Shown piece by piece: positions 29,976-39,449 of a DNA stretch of 64,000 bases. Position 1 is the stretch's first letter. The number at the start of each line of letters is the position of its first letter. This DNA is from Candidatus Kaistia colombiensis (GTDB lineage Bacteria; Pseudomonadota; Alphaproteobacteria; Rhizobiales; Kaistiaceae): assembly GCA_029203105.1 (NCBI GenBank), contig CP119318.1, positions 2,370,501 to 2,434,500 of the forward strand, read 5' to 3'. The notes under the pieces were generated by a model, which saw only the letters and a list, made by a program, of their open reading frames with translations, had not been told where the DNA came from and did not search any database. A program made the position numbers and the translations under genes.

Positions 29976-30174
29976 TCTACCGTATACTCCCCAAGCCGGC
30001 TGTCAACGCAAAGTTATTTTGCACTGCAAAAGAAAAGATCCGGCTAGCTCGCTTTGCCGCAAAGCGGCTACCGGAGCGGAGGACGCGGCCAGGCGGCTGG
30101 AGGGCCGGGTGGCCGGACGGTAAGTGGAACGCTTCCTCGTCCGTCACGAGGAAGTTCCAGGAAGGGAAAAACGG

Positions 30175-31233
30175 GTGCCGACACAAGAACCGGACGCGGA
30201 AAGCGCCCCCCGCACCGTGACGATCCAGGACGTCGCGCGGCGGGCCGGGGTATCGACGGCGACCGTCAGCCGCGCCATCGCGCTGCCCGACCGGGTCGCC
30301 GAGGCGACGCGCGCCGCGGTTTTTTCAGCGATCCGCGAAACCGGCTACACCCCCAACGCTGCCGCTCGCTCGTTGCGCGCCAAATCGACCAAGATGGTGC
30401 TGGTGCTGTTGCCGGGCATCGGCAATTCGTTCTTCACGCCGGTGCTGAACGCGCTGGAAGAGGTGTTCACCGAGGGCGGCTATGGCGTGCTGATCGGCTA
30501 CACCCGGCAGAGCCGCAGCCGCGAGACCCACTATGCGCGGGTCATCCGCGCGGGTCAGGTGGATGGCGTCCTGGTCGTCACCGGCAACGTGCCGCGCGAC
30601 GAGGAGTTCGTATCGGTGCCGGATACCGTGCCGATGTCGCTGATGTTCTCGGAGATCCCCGGCACCGAGCAGTTTTCCGTGTTCGACGTCGACAATCGCG
30701 GCGCTTCGGCCGAGGCAGTGCGCTACCTGATCGAGCAGGGGCACCGCCGCATCGCGCATATCCCCGGCGCCGAGGGCGGGCTCGAGGCCAATGAGCGCCT
30801 CGGCGGCTATTGCGACGCACTACAGGAGGCGGGCCTGCCGGTCGACGAGGCGCTGATCTGGCGCGGCGCCAGCAATTTCGACTTCGCCTCGGGCGACCGC
30901 GCGGCGCGGGACTATTTCGCGCTCGCTGACAAGCCGACGGCTGTCTTCGCCGCCGCCGACGAAATCGCGCTCGGCTTCATGCGCGCGCTGAAGAACGGTG
31001 GCGTCAGCATTCCGGGCGACGTCTCCGTCATCGGCTTCGACGATACGGAATATGCCGTCCATTACGACCCGGCGCTGACGACGATGCGGCAGCCGCGCAC
31101 CGAGATGGGCCGGCTCGCCGCCGCCGACCTGTTGCGCCGGATGGCGTCCGCGCGAGGGGGCGCGGTGCCGACCTCGAAGGTGCGGCTGCCCTGCGAACTG
31201 GTGGTGCGCGACAGCGTGCGGCGGATCGGGTAG
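30175..31233 (+). CDS. LacI-family transcriptional regulator of the sugar operon
   Basis: 352 aa from GTG 30175, which is preceded by AGGAAGGGA; an upstream GTG at 30124 lacks a good site. The N-terminal LacI helix-turn-helix is 'VTIQDVARRAGVSTATVSRA', then the hinge helix region 'TPNAAARSLRAKSTKM'. The rest is the sugar-binding periplasmic-protein-like domain, with 'FAAADEIALGFMRALKNGG' and 'DVSVIGFDDTEYAVHYDPAL'. It is divergent from the CUT1 sugar operon and likely represses it until its ligand binds. The palindrome at 29962 is the proposed site. Confidence 0.88.
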   Translation: MPTQEPDAESAPRTVTIQDVARRAGVSTATVSRAIALPDRVAEATRAAVFSAIRETGYTPNAAARSLRAKSTKMVLVLLPGIGNSFFTPVLNALEEVFTEGGYGVLIGYTRQSRSRETHYARVIRAGQVDGVLVVTGNVPRDEEFVSVPDTVPMSLMFSEIPGTEQFSVFDVDNRGASAEAVRYLIEQGHRRIAHIPGAEGGLEANERLGGYCDALQEAGLPVDEALIWRGASNFDFASGDRAARDYFALADKPTAVFAAADEIALGFMRALKNGGVSIPGDVSVIGFDDTEYAVHYDPALTTMRQPRTEMGRLAAADLLRRMASARGGAVPTSKVRLPCELVVRDSVRRIG

Positions 31234-31267
31234 GGCGGCTCCGGAACCCTCCGCTCGTGGGGGGGGG

Positions 31268-31378
31268 CGAAAACGCCTTGGCGTTTTCGGGGAGGGGGAG
31301 CGTCGCTTCGTAGATCGAGTGGATGGGCGGTCGAGCGCATTCGGAATGCACCCCTCCCAAAACCGCGACGCGGTTTTG
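31268..31378. repeat. Pair of REP-like palindromes after the lacI-type gene
   Basis: Two perfect stems lie in the gap between convergent genes: CGAAAACGCC-TT-GGCGTTTTCG at 31268-31289 and CAAAACCGCG-A-CGCGGTTTTG at 31358-31378. They are bracketed by GGGGAGGGGG and CCCCTCCC/GGGGAGGG tracts that can also pair. The layout resembles the REP/BIME elements elsewhere in the window and could also stop transcription from both sides. Confidence 0.6.
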
Positions 31379-31442
31379 ACCCTCCCTCAAGGGGAGGGTT
31401 CAAGGAAGGTCCAGTCGGCGCTTGCTTGAATTCGCCGCCAGC

Positions 31443-33248
31443 CTAGCCCGCCAACTCCTCGCGCAGCATTTCCAGCGTCAGCCATTCTTCCTCGGCCGTG
31501 TCGCGCTCGTTCTGGGCGGCGGCGAGGCGGGTGTTGGCGGCGTCGAACGCCTTGCGGTCGACGGCGAACAGGTTCGGCTTGGCAAGGGTCGCTTCCAGCT
31601 TGACGATCTCGGCGGTGAGCGCATCGATCTTCGAGGGAAGTGTTTCCAGCGCGTGCTTCTGCTTGAACGACAGCTTGCTCTTCGACGGGGCCGCCTTGTC
31701 GGCGGCGACCTTCTTCTCGTCCTTGCGCTCGACCTTGGTGACGGCGCGGGCGGGGGCTGCGGCGCCGCGCTGGATCAGCATGTCGGAATAGCCGCCGGCA
31801 TAATCCGTCCAGCGGCCGTCGCCCTCGGCCACGATCACCGAGGTGGCGACGCGGTCGAGGAAGTCGCGGTCATGGCTGACCAGCATGATCGTGCCTGGAT
31901 AATCGTCGAGGAGTTCCTCGAGCAGGTCCAGCGTCTCGAGATCGAGATCGTTGGTCGGCTCGTCGAGCACCAGCAGGTTGGAGGGGCGGGCGAGGGCGCG
32001 CGCCAGCATCAGCCGGCCGCGCTCGCCGCCGGAAAGCGCGGTGATCGGCGCGCGCGCCTGCTCGGGCGTGAACAGGAAGTCCTTCATGTAGCCGATGACG
32101 TGACGGGCCTCGCCATTGACCATGACGCTGTCGCCGCGGCCTTCGGTCAGCGCATCGGCCAGGCGAAGGCTGGGGTCGAGGCTTTCGCGGCGCTGGTCGA
32201 GCGTCACCATCTGCAGATTGGTGCCGAGCTTGATAGTTCCGCTGTCGGGTGGCAGCACGCCGGTCAAAAGGTTGAGCAGCGTCGTCTTGCCGGCGCCGTT
32301 GGCGCCGACCAGGCCGATGCGGTCGCCGCGCTGGATGCGGGTCGAGAAATCCTGGACGATCGGCCGCTCGCCGAACGACTTGGAAACGCCGATCGCTTCG
32401 ACGACGGCCTTGCCGGAAACATCGCCCTCGCTGGCCAGCAGCTTGACGCTGCCAACGGCGCGGCGCTGGTCGCGGCGTTCCTGGCGCAGGCCCTCGAGCT
32501 TGCGAAGACGACCCATGTTGCGCTTGCGCCGGGCGGTGACGCCGTAGCGCACCCAGTCGAGCTCCTGGCTGATCTTGCGATCGAGCCGCTCGCGTTCTTT
32601 TTCCTCTTCGTGCAGGACGTTGTCGCGCCATTCCTCGAAGGCGGTGAAGCCCTGTTCGAGCCGGCGCGTCGTGCCGCGATCGAGCCACAGCGTCGCCTTC
32701 GACAGGCGCTCCAGGAAGCGGCGATCATGGCTGATCAGGACGAGCGCCGAGCGCATCGATTTCAGCGTCTCTTCCAGCCATTCGATCGCCGGCAGGTCGA
32801 GATGGTTGGTCGGCTCGTCGAGCAGCAGCACATCGGGCTCCGGCGCGATGGCGCGCGCCAGCGCGGCGCGGCGCGCCTCGCCGCCGGATAGCTGGTCCGG
32901 CGCTTCATTGCCGGTCAGGCCGAGCGCTTCCATCAGCATGGTGGCGCGGTAGGGATCGTCGCCCGGTCCGAGCCCGGCCTCGACATAGGCGCGAACCGTC
33001 GCGAAGGCGGAGAGATCCGGCTCTTGCGGCAGGTAGCGCAGCGTCGCGCCGGGCTGCACGAAGCGCGTGCCGGCATCGGCCTCGACCGTGCCGGCGGCGA
33101 TCTTCAGCAGCGTCGACTTGCCGGAGCCGTTGCGGCCGACAAAGCACAGCCGCTCGCCGGCGGAGACGGAGAGCGTTGCGTTTTCGATGAGCGGACGGCC
33201 ACCGAAGGTGAGGCGGATGTCCTGGAGGAGAAGCAGAGGAGGAGCCAT
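31443..33248 (-). CDS. uup: ABC-F family ATPase (Uup-like)
   Basis: 601 aa. It has two ATPase domains on one chain: Walker A GRNGSGKST and GANGAGKTT, signatures LSGGEARRAALARA and LSGGERGRLMLARA, and Walker B VLLLDEPTNHLDL and LLVLDEPTNDLDL. There are no membrane segments, so it is a soluble ABC-F protein acting on the ribosome or on DNA repair intermediates, not a transporter. A charged linker lies between the domains. The C-terminal coiled coil (about 525-600, 'KIDALTAEIVKLEATLAKPN') is characteristic of Uup. The ATG gives MAPPLLLLQDIRLTFGG. Confidence 0.88.
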   Translation of the reverse strand: MAPPLLLLQDIRLTFGGRPLIENATLSVSAGERLCFVGRNGSGKSTLLKIAAGTVEADAGTRFVQPGATLRYLPQEPDLSAFATVRAYVEAGLGPGDDPYRATMLMEALGLTGNEAPDQLSGGEARRAALARAIAPEPDVLLLDEPTNHLDLPAIEWLEETLKSMRSALVLISHDRRFLERLSKATLWLDRGTTRRLEQGFTAFEEWRDNVLHEEEKERERLDRKISQELDWVRYGVTARRKRNMGRLRKLEGLRQERRDQRRAVGSVKLLASEGDVSGKAVVEAIGVSKSFGERPIVQDFSTRIQRGDRIGLVGANGAGKTTLLNLLTGVLPPDSGTIKLGTNLQMVTLDQRRESLDPSLRLADALTEGRGDSVMVNGEARHVIGYMKDFLFTPEQARAPITALSGGERGRLMLARALARPSNLLVLDEPTNDLDLETLDLLEELLDDYPGTIMLVSHDRDFLDRVATSVIVAEGDGRWTDYAGGYSDMLIQRGAAAPARAVTKVERKDEKKVAADKAAPSKSKLSFKQKHALETLPSKIDALTAEIVKLEATLAKPNLFAVDRKAFDAANTRLAAAQNERDTAEEEWLTLEMLREELAG

Positions 33249-33396
33249 TCGACGGGATGTAGCGATGAGCGACGGCGGTAGCAAGGCGGATCGCGCGCCG
33301 TCCGGAACCACCGCTTCGTCCGGCCATTGTCCAGGCCATGGCCGGACATCGAAGTTTGGCCTAGACTTTGCCAACCCGCTCGGCCGGGACGGGAGG

Positions 33397-33972
33397 ATGA
33401 CCGTGGTCCATCAGGTTTCCGACGTGGCGGCACAGGCCGAACTGGCCGCTCTCATGCGGGATGTCGCCTCGCGCGACGAGGCCGCGTTCAAGGCCCTCTA
33501 TGACCGGACGTCCACGAAACTTTTCGCCGTGATCCGCCGTATCGCCGTCAGCGAGGCAGCCGCCGAAGAGGCGTTGCAGGAGGCGTGGGTCCGGATCTGG
33601 AGTCATGCCGATCGGTTTGACCCGTCGCTGGCGTCGCCGATGACATGGATGACGACGATCGCGCGTCATGCGGCGATCGACGCCATCCGCAAGGGGCCGG
33701 AGCGGGTCTCGAAGACGGCGGTCGTCCTCGACGAGGAACTAGCGGACACGTTGCCGGCGCCCGGCGCGGCGCCGGACGGCATGGCCGGGCCGCAGCTGCG
33801 GCGTTGCCTGGAAGGGCTGGAGCCCGAACGGCGCGGCATGGTGTTGCTCGCCTATAGCTACGGCTATAGCCGGGAAGAACTGTCGCGGCGTTTCGACAAG
33901 CCTGTCGCGACGGTGAAGACGATCCTGCGGCGGAGCCTGATCGCATTGAAGGAGTGCCTCGGTGGCCGATGA
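33397..33972 (+). CDS. ECF sigma factor (SigK-like)
   Basis: 191 aa from ATG 33397; a GTG at 33403 is better spaced from GGGAGG and may be the true start. Region 2 is visible in 'EAAAEEALQEAWVRIWSHAD' and 'PMTWMTTIARHAAIDAIRKG', region 4 in 'GMVLLAYSYGYSREELSRRF' and 'VATVKTILRRSLIALKECLG'. The type is the SigK/ECF19-like group that is paired with RskA-type membrane anti-sigma factors. The next gene overlaps its 3' end by 11 bp and encodes that partner. Confidence 0.88.
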   Translation: MTVVHQVSDVAAQAELAALMRDVASRDEAAFKALYDRTSTKLFAVIRRIAVSEAAAEEALQEAWVRIWSHADRFDPSLASPMTWMTTIARHAAIDAIRKGPERVSKTAVVLDEELADTLPAPGAAPDGMAGPQLRRCLEGLEPERRGMVLLAYSYGYSREELSRRFDKPVATVKTILRRSLIALKECLGGR

Positions 33973-34663
33973 CGACGACATGGAGGGGCTGGCCGGCGAA
34001 TATGTGCTCGGTACGCTCGATCGGCCGGAGCGCGAGGCGGTCGAGGCGCGCGGCGTCCGCGAACCCGCGCTTCGCGCCGCCATCGGCGATTGGGCGGAGC
34101 GGCTGCAGCCGCTGGCCGATTCGGCCGGTGAACAGGCGCCTCCGGCCGGTCTCTGGCCCGCCGTGCTGGCGCGCATCCGTGCCGGTGGCCCTGCGGTCGC
34201 CGACACCGCCCGGGTCCTTCTGCTGGAGCGCACGGTGCGCCGCCTGCGGATCGCCACCATCGGCTTCGGCGCCATCGCCGCGGTGCTCGCGATCGTCATC
34301 GCCAGCGACCGGATGGTGCCGCCCCCCCCGCGATCGGAGGGCAACTTCGTCGCGGTGCTGAACGGGGAGGGCGGCAAGGTGGCCTTTGTCGCTACGGTCG
34401 ATACCCGTCATGGCACGATCCGCCTGCGGCGCATCGGCGACGCGCCGCCGCCGGACAAGAGCTTCGAGCTCTGGCAGGTGCCGGCCAAGGGGCCGACCGT
34501 CTCGATGGGCGTCGCCGACAACATCTCCGACCTGATGCCGATGAACGTGTCGCTGAAGCCGGGCGAAAAGCTGGCGATCTCCGTCGAACCGAAGGGCGGC
34601 TCGCCGACTGGCCAGGCGACCGGACCGGTCGTCTTCGTAGGCGACCTGCTGCCGGCGGAGTGA
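33962..34663 (+). CDS. Anti-sigma-K factor RskA-like membrane protein
   Basis: 233 aa, GTG start, overlapping the sigma gene. The N-terminal acidic zinc-free anti-sigma domain has 'GLAGEYVLGTLDRPEREAVE', typical of the RskA group. There is a single membrane helix near residue 100 ('IATIGFGAIAAVLAIVIAS'). The periplasmic RskA domain ends 'NVSLKPGEKLAISVEPKGGS' and 'GPVVFVGDLLP'. It would hold the sigma factor at the membrane until a periplasmic signal triggers proteolysis. Translational coupling fits one-to-one production. Confidence 0.87.
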   Translation: MADDDDMEGLAGEYVLGTLDRPEREAVEARGVREPALRAAIGDWAERLQPLADSAGEQAPPAGLWPAVLARIRAGGPAVADTARVLLLERTVRRLRIATIGFGAIAAVLAIVIASDRMVPPPPRSEGNFVAVLNGEGGKVAFVATVDTRHGTIRLRRIGDAPPPDKSFELWQVPAKGPTVSMGVADNISDLMPMNVSLKPGEKLAISVEPKGGSPTGQATGPVVFVGDLLPAE

Positions 34664-34682
34664 CCGCCGGCAGGGGGCGGTG

Positions 34683-35861
34683 CTAAGCTACCGCCTTCAC
34701 ACGCTTGTCGATCCAGGCGCCGAGTCTTTCCAGCGCGCCATCGAGGATCTCGTCGCGCTTCGAGAAGCAGAAGCGCACGAAGGTCGCCGGGGCGTCGCCG
34801 TCATAGAAGGCGGAGACCGGCACCGCGGTGACGCCGGCTTCCACCGTCATGCGCTGGCAGAGTTCCGCGTCGCTGCCGGAAAGGCCGAGCGGCGAAAAAT
34901 CGGCGGTGACGAAATAGGTGCCGGCGCAGGGCACGACGCCGAAGCCGAGCGCCGCAAGCCCGGCCGCGAGCCGGTCGCGCTTCTTCGCCAGGTCGCCGGC
35001 CAGTGACGCATAGTAGTCGTCGCCCTTGCCGAGGCCGTAGGCCACCGCCTGCTGCAGCGCCGCCGGCGTCGTGAAGGTGGTGAACTGGTGTGCCTTGGCA
35101 ATCGGGTCGAGCAGGCGCGGCGTCGCCGTGACATAGCCGACCTTCCAGCCCGTCAGCGAGAAGGTCTTGCCGGCCGAGCCGATGCGGATGGCGCGCTCGC
35201 GCATGCCCGGCAGCGTCATCAGCGGGATGTGTTCGCGTCCGTCGAAGACGATGTGCTCATAGACCTCGTCGCAGATCGCATAGGCGTCGTGGCGCACGCA
35301 GAGCTCGGCGATGAAGGCGAGTTCGTCCCTCGAAAAGACCTTGGCGGCGGGGTTCATCGGATTGTTGACGAGGATCGCCTTGGTCCGGTCGGAGAAGGCG
35401 GCGGCGAGCGCGTCGGTATCGAGCTCCCAGTTCGGCGGCGTCACGCGCACCAGTTTGGCGACGCCGCCGGCGCGGCGGATCAGCGGCAGGTAGCAATCAT
35501 AGAGCGGTTCGATGACGACGATCTCGTCGCCGGGCTCGATGATCGCGGTGAAGATGTCGGCGAGCGCCTCGGTGGCGCCGGAGGTGACCAGCACCTCGGT
35601 CTTCCAGTCCACGTCGAGGCCGTAGAAGCGCTTGTTGGCGGCCGCGACCGCCTGGCGGAGTGCCGGCACGCCCATCATCGGCGGATACTGGTTCGGCCCG
35701 GCGATTAGCGCCTCGGCCGCCGCCCGGCGCACGTCCTCCGGTCCGTCGACATCGGGAAAACCCTGGCCGAGGTTGATCGAGCCATGTTCGATGGCGAGCC
35801 GCGACATCACTTCGAAGATGGTGGTCGGAAGGCCGGTAAAGACGGGATTGGTCGGTTTCAT
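34683..35861 (-). CDS. Class I/II pyridoxal-phosphate aminotransferase
   Basis: 392 aa from ATG 35861 (MKPTNPVFTGLPTTIFEVM), preceded by GGAG with a 6-nt spacer. The fold-type I aminotransferase pattern is complete: 'SINLGQGFPDVDGP', 'VTSGATEALADIF', 'NNPMNPAAKVFSRDEL', 'AICDEVYEHIVFDG' and the Schiff-base Lys in 'SAGKTFSLTGWKVGY'. This set resembles the YbdL/kynurenine-aminotransferase-like group that uses methionine or aromatic amino acids. It is convergent with the anti-sigma gene and divergent from the fasciclin gene. Confidence 0.85.
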   Translation of the reverse strand: MKPTNPVFTGLPTTIFEVMSRLAIEHGSINLGQGFPDVDGPEDVRRAAAEALIAGPNQYPPMMGVPALRQAVAAANKRFYGLDVDWKTEVLVTSGATEALADIFTAIIEPGDEIVVIEPLYDCYLPLIRRAGGVAKLVRVTPPNWELDTDALAAAFSDRTKAILVNNPMNPAAKVFSRDELAFIAELCVRHDAYAICDEVYEHIVFDGREHIPLMTLPGMRERAIRIGSAGKTFSLTGWKVGYVTATPRLLDPIAKAHQFTTFTTPAALQQAVAYGLGKGDDYYASLAGDLAKKRDRLAAGLAALGFGVVPCAGTYFVTADFSPLGLSGSDAELCQRMTVEAGVTAVPVSAFYDGDAPATFVRFCFSKRDEILDGALERLGAWIDKRVKAVA

Positions 35862-36234
35862 CAGGAACTCCACTCGGCGCGGACATTATGGCGCGTCCTT
35901 CGCCGGTGCAAGCAATCGCATGCCATCGAGGTGCCCCACTGCGGGGCGGATTTTCTCCGCTCCGCGCAGCCCGTCGTCCTCTTGTGCGATTTTTGTCCGG
36001 TTCCCTGAAACCGTTTCGGTCGAGGCACGTATAGGAGAGTGGAAGAACGCTTCGGATCCAATCAAGACTGGAATTTCTATTGTATAGAACGAAGGAATCT
36101 GCCGAAATTGGCAGTCTTCTTCGACGCTATCCCTTTGTCTCGAGTCGGCCTTCTTGGCGGATCCGCTGCGCGGCTTCGAATTCTGGGTGTGGAACGACGT
36201 TCGGGGAGATCCCGACGCGACAGGAGGAAGTCTG
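35862..36234. other. Upstream region of the fasciclin gene, AT-rich in part
   Basis: About 370 bases between divergent genes. The part around 36055-36120 is clearly more AT-rich than the surroundings and includes a short inverted repeat, CTGCC-GAAATT-GGCAG at 36100-36115. A TATAGAACGAAGG stretch could hold a -10 element. The promoter of the fasciclin gene is presumably here, but I cannot fix its sigma class. Confidence 0.4.
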
Positions 36235-36804
36235 ATGTCTCGTATTGCCAATATCGTTCGTGCCGCTGCCGTCGCCGCCATCGCGCTCGGCGGCGTCGCC
36301 ACCGTGGCGACCCCCAGCTTCGCCAAGACCGTCATGGTTGGCGGCGCGCCGATGTATCCGACCAAGAATATCGTCGAGAATGCCGTCAATTCGAAGGATC
36401 ACACCACGCTGGTCGCCGCCGTGAAGGCGGCGGGCCTGGTCGATACGCTGGCGGGATCCGGTCCGTTCACAGTCTTCGCGCCGACCAACGAAGCCTTCGC
36501 CAAGCTGCCGGCCGGCACCGTCGACACGCTTCTGAAGCCCGCCAACAAGGACAAGCTGACCGCCGTCCTGACCTATCACGTCGTTCCCGGCAAGATTTCC
36601 GCCGCGGACATCATGAAAGCGGCCAAGAAGATGAACGGCATGGCCGAATACAAGACCGTGCAGGGCGAGCCGCTCAAGTTCCAGGTGGACGGCAAGAAGA
36701 TCTGGGTCATCGACTCCAAGGGCGACAAGGCGCGCATCACCATCGCCGACGTCAATCAGTCGAACGGCGTGATCCACGTCATCAACGGTGTCCTGCTGCC
36801 CTGA
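36235..36804 (+). CDS. Secreted fasciclin-domain protein
   Basis: 189 aa from ATG 36235 with a strong AGGAGGAAG site. A signal peptide (residues 1-30, ending ATPSFA) is followed by one complete FAS1 domain: 'HTTLVAAVKAAGLVDTLAGS', 'GPFTVFAPTNEAFAKLPAGT', 'LTAVLTYHVVPGKISAADIM' and the final 'SNGVIHVINGVLLP'. It acts outside the cytoplasm in adhesion or envelope roles. Such genes are commonly linked to SigK/RskA-type systems; here an unrelated aminotransferase gene separates them. Confidence 0.88.
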   Translation: MSRIANIVRAAAVAAIALGGVATVATPSFAKTVMVGGAPMYPTKNIVENAVNSKDHTTLVAAVKAAGLVDTLAGSGPFTVFAPTNEAFAKLPAGTVDTLLKPANKDKLTAVLTYHVVPGKISAADIMKAAKKMNGMAEYKTVQGEPLKFQVDGKKIWVIDSKGDKARITIADVNQSNGVIHVINGVLLP

Positions 36805-37198
36805 TCCCTACTCGGCGCGCAAATCTGGACCCGACCACGAGGTCGGCGGGCTTTTCGCGCCCCGGGGCGATCCCGTGCCGCCGTCGACATCCTGAAAAAT
36901 GAGGGTCGCTGAAACCATTTTGGCGACCGTCGCGTAGACAAGGAGGCCGGTTGACGATCTGCCCATACCTCCCGGCATCTTCGCCAACCTCCCTGCGCGC
37001 CGTCGCCTCCGCGATTGGCGCACCGGCACTGTTCCGGAGGCCGCCCCGCCCGCCGGAACGGTGACCGGATTGTCTTAACTACATACGGTAAAGCTCACGC
37101 AATCTGCGTGTCTTCGCGGCGGAGCATTGTTGCGCATGACAATAATGCCGAGCGACCAAGTCGCCCGCATCATCGACCAGCCGGCGGCGGCGCCTTGA
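36805..37198. other. Intergenic region with weak terminator
   Basis: About 390 bases. CCGACC-ACGA-GGTCGG at 36831-36846 followed by CGGGCTTTT looks like a weak transcription stop for the fasciclin gene. The rest shows short frames without ribosome sites and no gene I would defend. Confidence 0.4.
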
Positions 37199-37606
37199 TC
37201 AGTAGGTGAGCATCGGCGGCAGGTTCTTCGCCTGCTCGATCCAGCTTTCCACCAGCTTTTCCGACGGCAGTTGGCGCACCAGCTTTTTCGCTCCATTGAT
37301 CTCGACCATTTTGGCGGTGAGATGATCGGCCCGGCGCATCTTGAGCTCCTTGACGGTGTCGACGCCGGCCGCTTCCAGCAGCTCGGAATACTCCTCCGCC
37401 ACGCCCTTGATGCGCATCAGGTCGGCCATGTTGGCCCATTTGAGGATCTTGTGTTCGTCGAGACCGGACGAAGCGGCAAGCGCCTTGCGACCCTTCGGGT
37501 CCTTGGCCTGCTCAAGAAGAGCACCGGTCGTGCGGACACCAACCGCCGTCAGCTTCTCGGTGAAGACCGGACCGATACCTTCGATATCCTTGATGGGGTA
37601 AGACAT
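37199..37606 (-). CDS. DUF4332/helix-hairpin-helix small protein
   Basis: 135 aa from the ATG at 37606 with AGGAG upstream. It contains two helix-hairpin-helix-like units: 'DIEGIGPVFTEKLTAVGVRT' near the start and 'DLMRIKGVAEEYSELLEAAG' in the middle, as in the DUF4332 family, where Gly-containing turns resemble those of DNA polymerase lambda-type HhH folds. No membrane part. Binding to DNA or RNA is likely from the fold, but the target is unknown. It stands alone. Confidence 0.78.
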   Translation of the reverse strand: MSYPIKDIEGIGPVFTEKLTAVGVRTTGALLEQAKDPKGRKALAASSGLDEHKILKWANMADLMRIKGVAEEYSELLEAAGVDTVKELKMRRADHLTAKMVEINGAKKLVRQLPSEKLVESWIEQAKNLPPMLTY

Positions 37607-37796
37607 TCTCGAACTCTCCTGAGCGAATCCCAAGTGTTAGAAGTCTAGACTTGAATGTCGCCCGTACGTTGCGGGATGGCAAGCCGTCTCGTCGCCAGGA
37701 ACGCTGCGACGGCAGATTGCGCGGATCGAATGGGCGTCTATAAGGTCGCGATAGCCCTTCGATCCTCGAAGCGGCGGCGCCCAAGGGAATGTGTCG

Positions 37797-39365
37797 ATGC
37801 CGATGCTGGAAGCGGACAAGATCTATCTCGGGACGAGCGACAAGCCGGAATATCTCCTGCTCGGCCTCGCCAACCGGCATGGACTGGTCACCGGCGCCAC
37901 CGGCACCGGCAAGACGGTGACGCTGCAGGTGATGGCGCAGGGCTTTTCCGACGCCGGCGTCCCGGTCTTCTGCGCCGACGTGAAGGGCGATTTGTCCGGC
38001 ATCGCCGAGCCGGGCGAGCCGAAGGACTTCCTGCTCAAGCGGGCGGAAGAGATCGGCTTCGCCGACGAATACAAGCTCAGCGCCTGCCCGACGGTATTCT
38101 GGGATCTGTTCGGCCAGCAGGGCCACCCGATCCGCACCACGGTGAGCGAGATGGGGCCGCTGCTGCTGGCGCGGCTGATGAACCTGAACGACACCCAGGA
38201 AGGCGTGCTGACCATCGCCTTCCGCGTTGCCGACGAGGAGGGGCTGCTGCTGCTCGACCTCAAGGATCTGCGCGCCATGCTCGGCTTCATGGCCGAGAAT
38301 GCCGACCGCATCCAGGCGAAATACGGCAATGTCACCAAGGCCTCGGTCGGCGCGATCCAGCGCCAGCTGCTGGTGCTGGAGAACCAGGGCGGCGACGCCT
38401 TCTTTGGCGAGCCGGCGCTCAACATCGCCGACCTGATGCGCACGACGATCGACGGTCGCGGCATGGTCAACGTGCTCGCCGCCGACAAGCTGATGAGCTC
38501 GCCGCGCCTCTATGCGACCTTCTTGCTGTGGCTGCTTTCGGAACTGTTCGAGGTGCTGCCGGAGGTCGGCGATCCGGCGAAGCCGCGCCTGGTCTTCTTC
38601 TTCGATGAGGCGCACCTCTTGTTCGACGAGGCGCCCAAGGCGCTGCTCGAAAAGGTCGAGCAGGTGGTCAAGCTGATCCGCTCGAAGGGCGTCGGCGTCT
38701 ATTTCGTCACCCAGAACCCGCTCGACGTGCCGGACAGCGTGCTGTCGCAATTGGGCAATCGCGTCCAGCATGCGCTGCGCGCCTACACGCCGCGCGACCA
38801 GAAGGCGGTGAAGGTTGCCGCCGATACGTTCCGGCCCAATCCCGCCTTCAAGACGATGGACGTGATCACGCAGCTCGCCGTCGGCGAGGCGCTGGTCTCG
38901 ACGCTGGAGCCGAAGGGCGTGCCGAGCGTGGTGGCGCGCACCTTCATCCGCCCGCCATCCTCGCGTATCGGGCCGCTGACGGAGGCCGAGCGTCGCCAGA
39001 TCATCGCCGCCAGCCCGATCGGCATCGCCTATGACAAGACGGTCGACCGCGAGTCGGCCTACGAGATCCTCGGCCGTCAGGCGGCGGCCAATGCGCCGGC
39101 CGAGGCCGATGCCGGCGCGGCGCCGTCGACGAGCGGTTTCGATATTGGCGGCATCCTTGGTTCGCTGCTCGGCACCGACAAGAAGCGCGGCGAGCGCTTC
39201 ACGGCGACGCAACGCGTGGCGCGCGAAGTGACCCGCACGGTCACCAACAAGGTCGCGGGGCAGGTCGCCGCCGATATCGGCAAGAGCGTCGCAGGCTCGA
39301 TTGGCGGCTCGGTCGGCCGCTCCATCGTGCGTGGCGTGTTGGGCAATCTGCTGCGCACGCGCTGA
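37797..39365 (+). CDS. HerA-like ATPase (DUF853 family)
   Basis: 522 aa from ATG 37797, which has AAGGGAA 7 nt upstream; a GTG two codons earlier is possible. Walker A is GATGTGKT, Walker B 'LVFFFDEAHLLFDEAP', with 'GVYFVTQNPLDVPDSVLSQL' acting as a sensor region. These match the DUF853/HerA-FtsK-type helicase family, hexameric motors that translocate on DNA. The C-terminal tail (about 430-522) is low-complexity Ala/Gly-rich and hydrophobic in places ('SVAGSIGGSVGRSIVRGVLG'). Its cellular role is not established. Confidence 0.85.
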   Translation: MPMLEADKIYLGTSDKPEYLLLGLANRHGLVTGATGTGKTVTLQVMAQGFSDAGVPVFCADVKGDLSGIAEPGEPKDFLLKRAEEIGFADEYKLSACPTVFWDLFGQQGHPIRTTVSEMGPLLLARLMNLNDTQEGVLTIAFRVADEEGLLLLDLKDLRAMLGFMAENADRIQAKYGNVTKASVGAIQRQLLVLENQGGDAFFGEPALNIADLMRTTIDGRGMVNVLAADKLMSSPRLYATFLLWLLSELFEVLPEVGDPAKPRLVFFFDEAHLLFDEAPKALLEKVEQVVKLIRSKGVGVYFVTQNPLDVPDSVLSQLGNRVQHALRAYTPRDQKAVKVAADTFRPNPAFKTMDVITQLAVGEALVSTLEPKGVPSVVARTFIRPPSSRIGPLTEAERRQIIAASPIGIAYDKTVDRESAYEILGRQAAANAPAEADAGAAPSTSGFDIGGILGSLLGTDKKRGERFTATQRVAREVTRTVTNKVAGQVAADIGKSVAGSIGGSVGRSIVRGVLGNLLRTR

Positions 39366-39394
39366 TCGCGTCTTTCCGGATGGCAGAAACGAAA

Positions 39395-39422
39395 AATCCC
39401 CGACGCCGAAACGCCGGGGATT
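39395..39422 (-). terminator. Terminator between convergent HerA-like and GST genes
   Basis: AATCCCCG...CGGGGATT, 8-bp stem with a 12-nt inner part that can pair further (CG/CG). On the minus strand it is followed by TTTTC, placing it 27 bp after the GST stop. It may work in both directions. Confidence 0.65.
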
Positions 39423-39449
39423 GTCATTTCGGTCGCGAATCCGGCCGGC

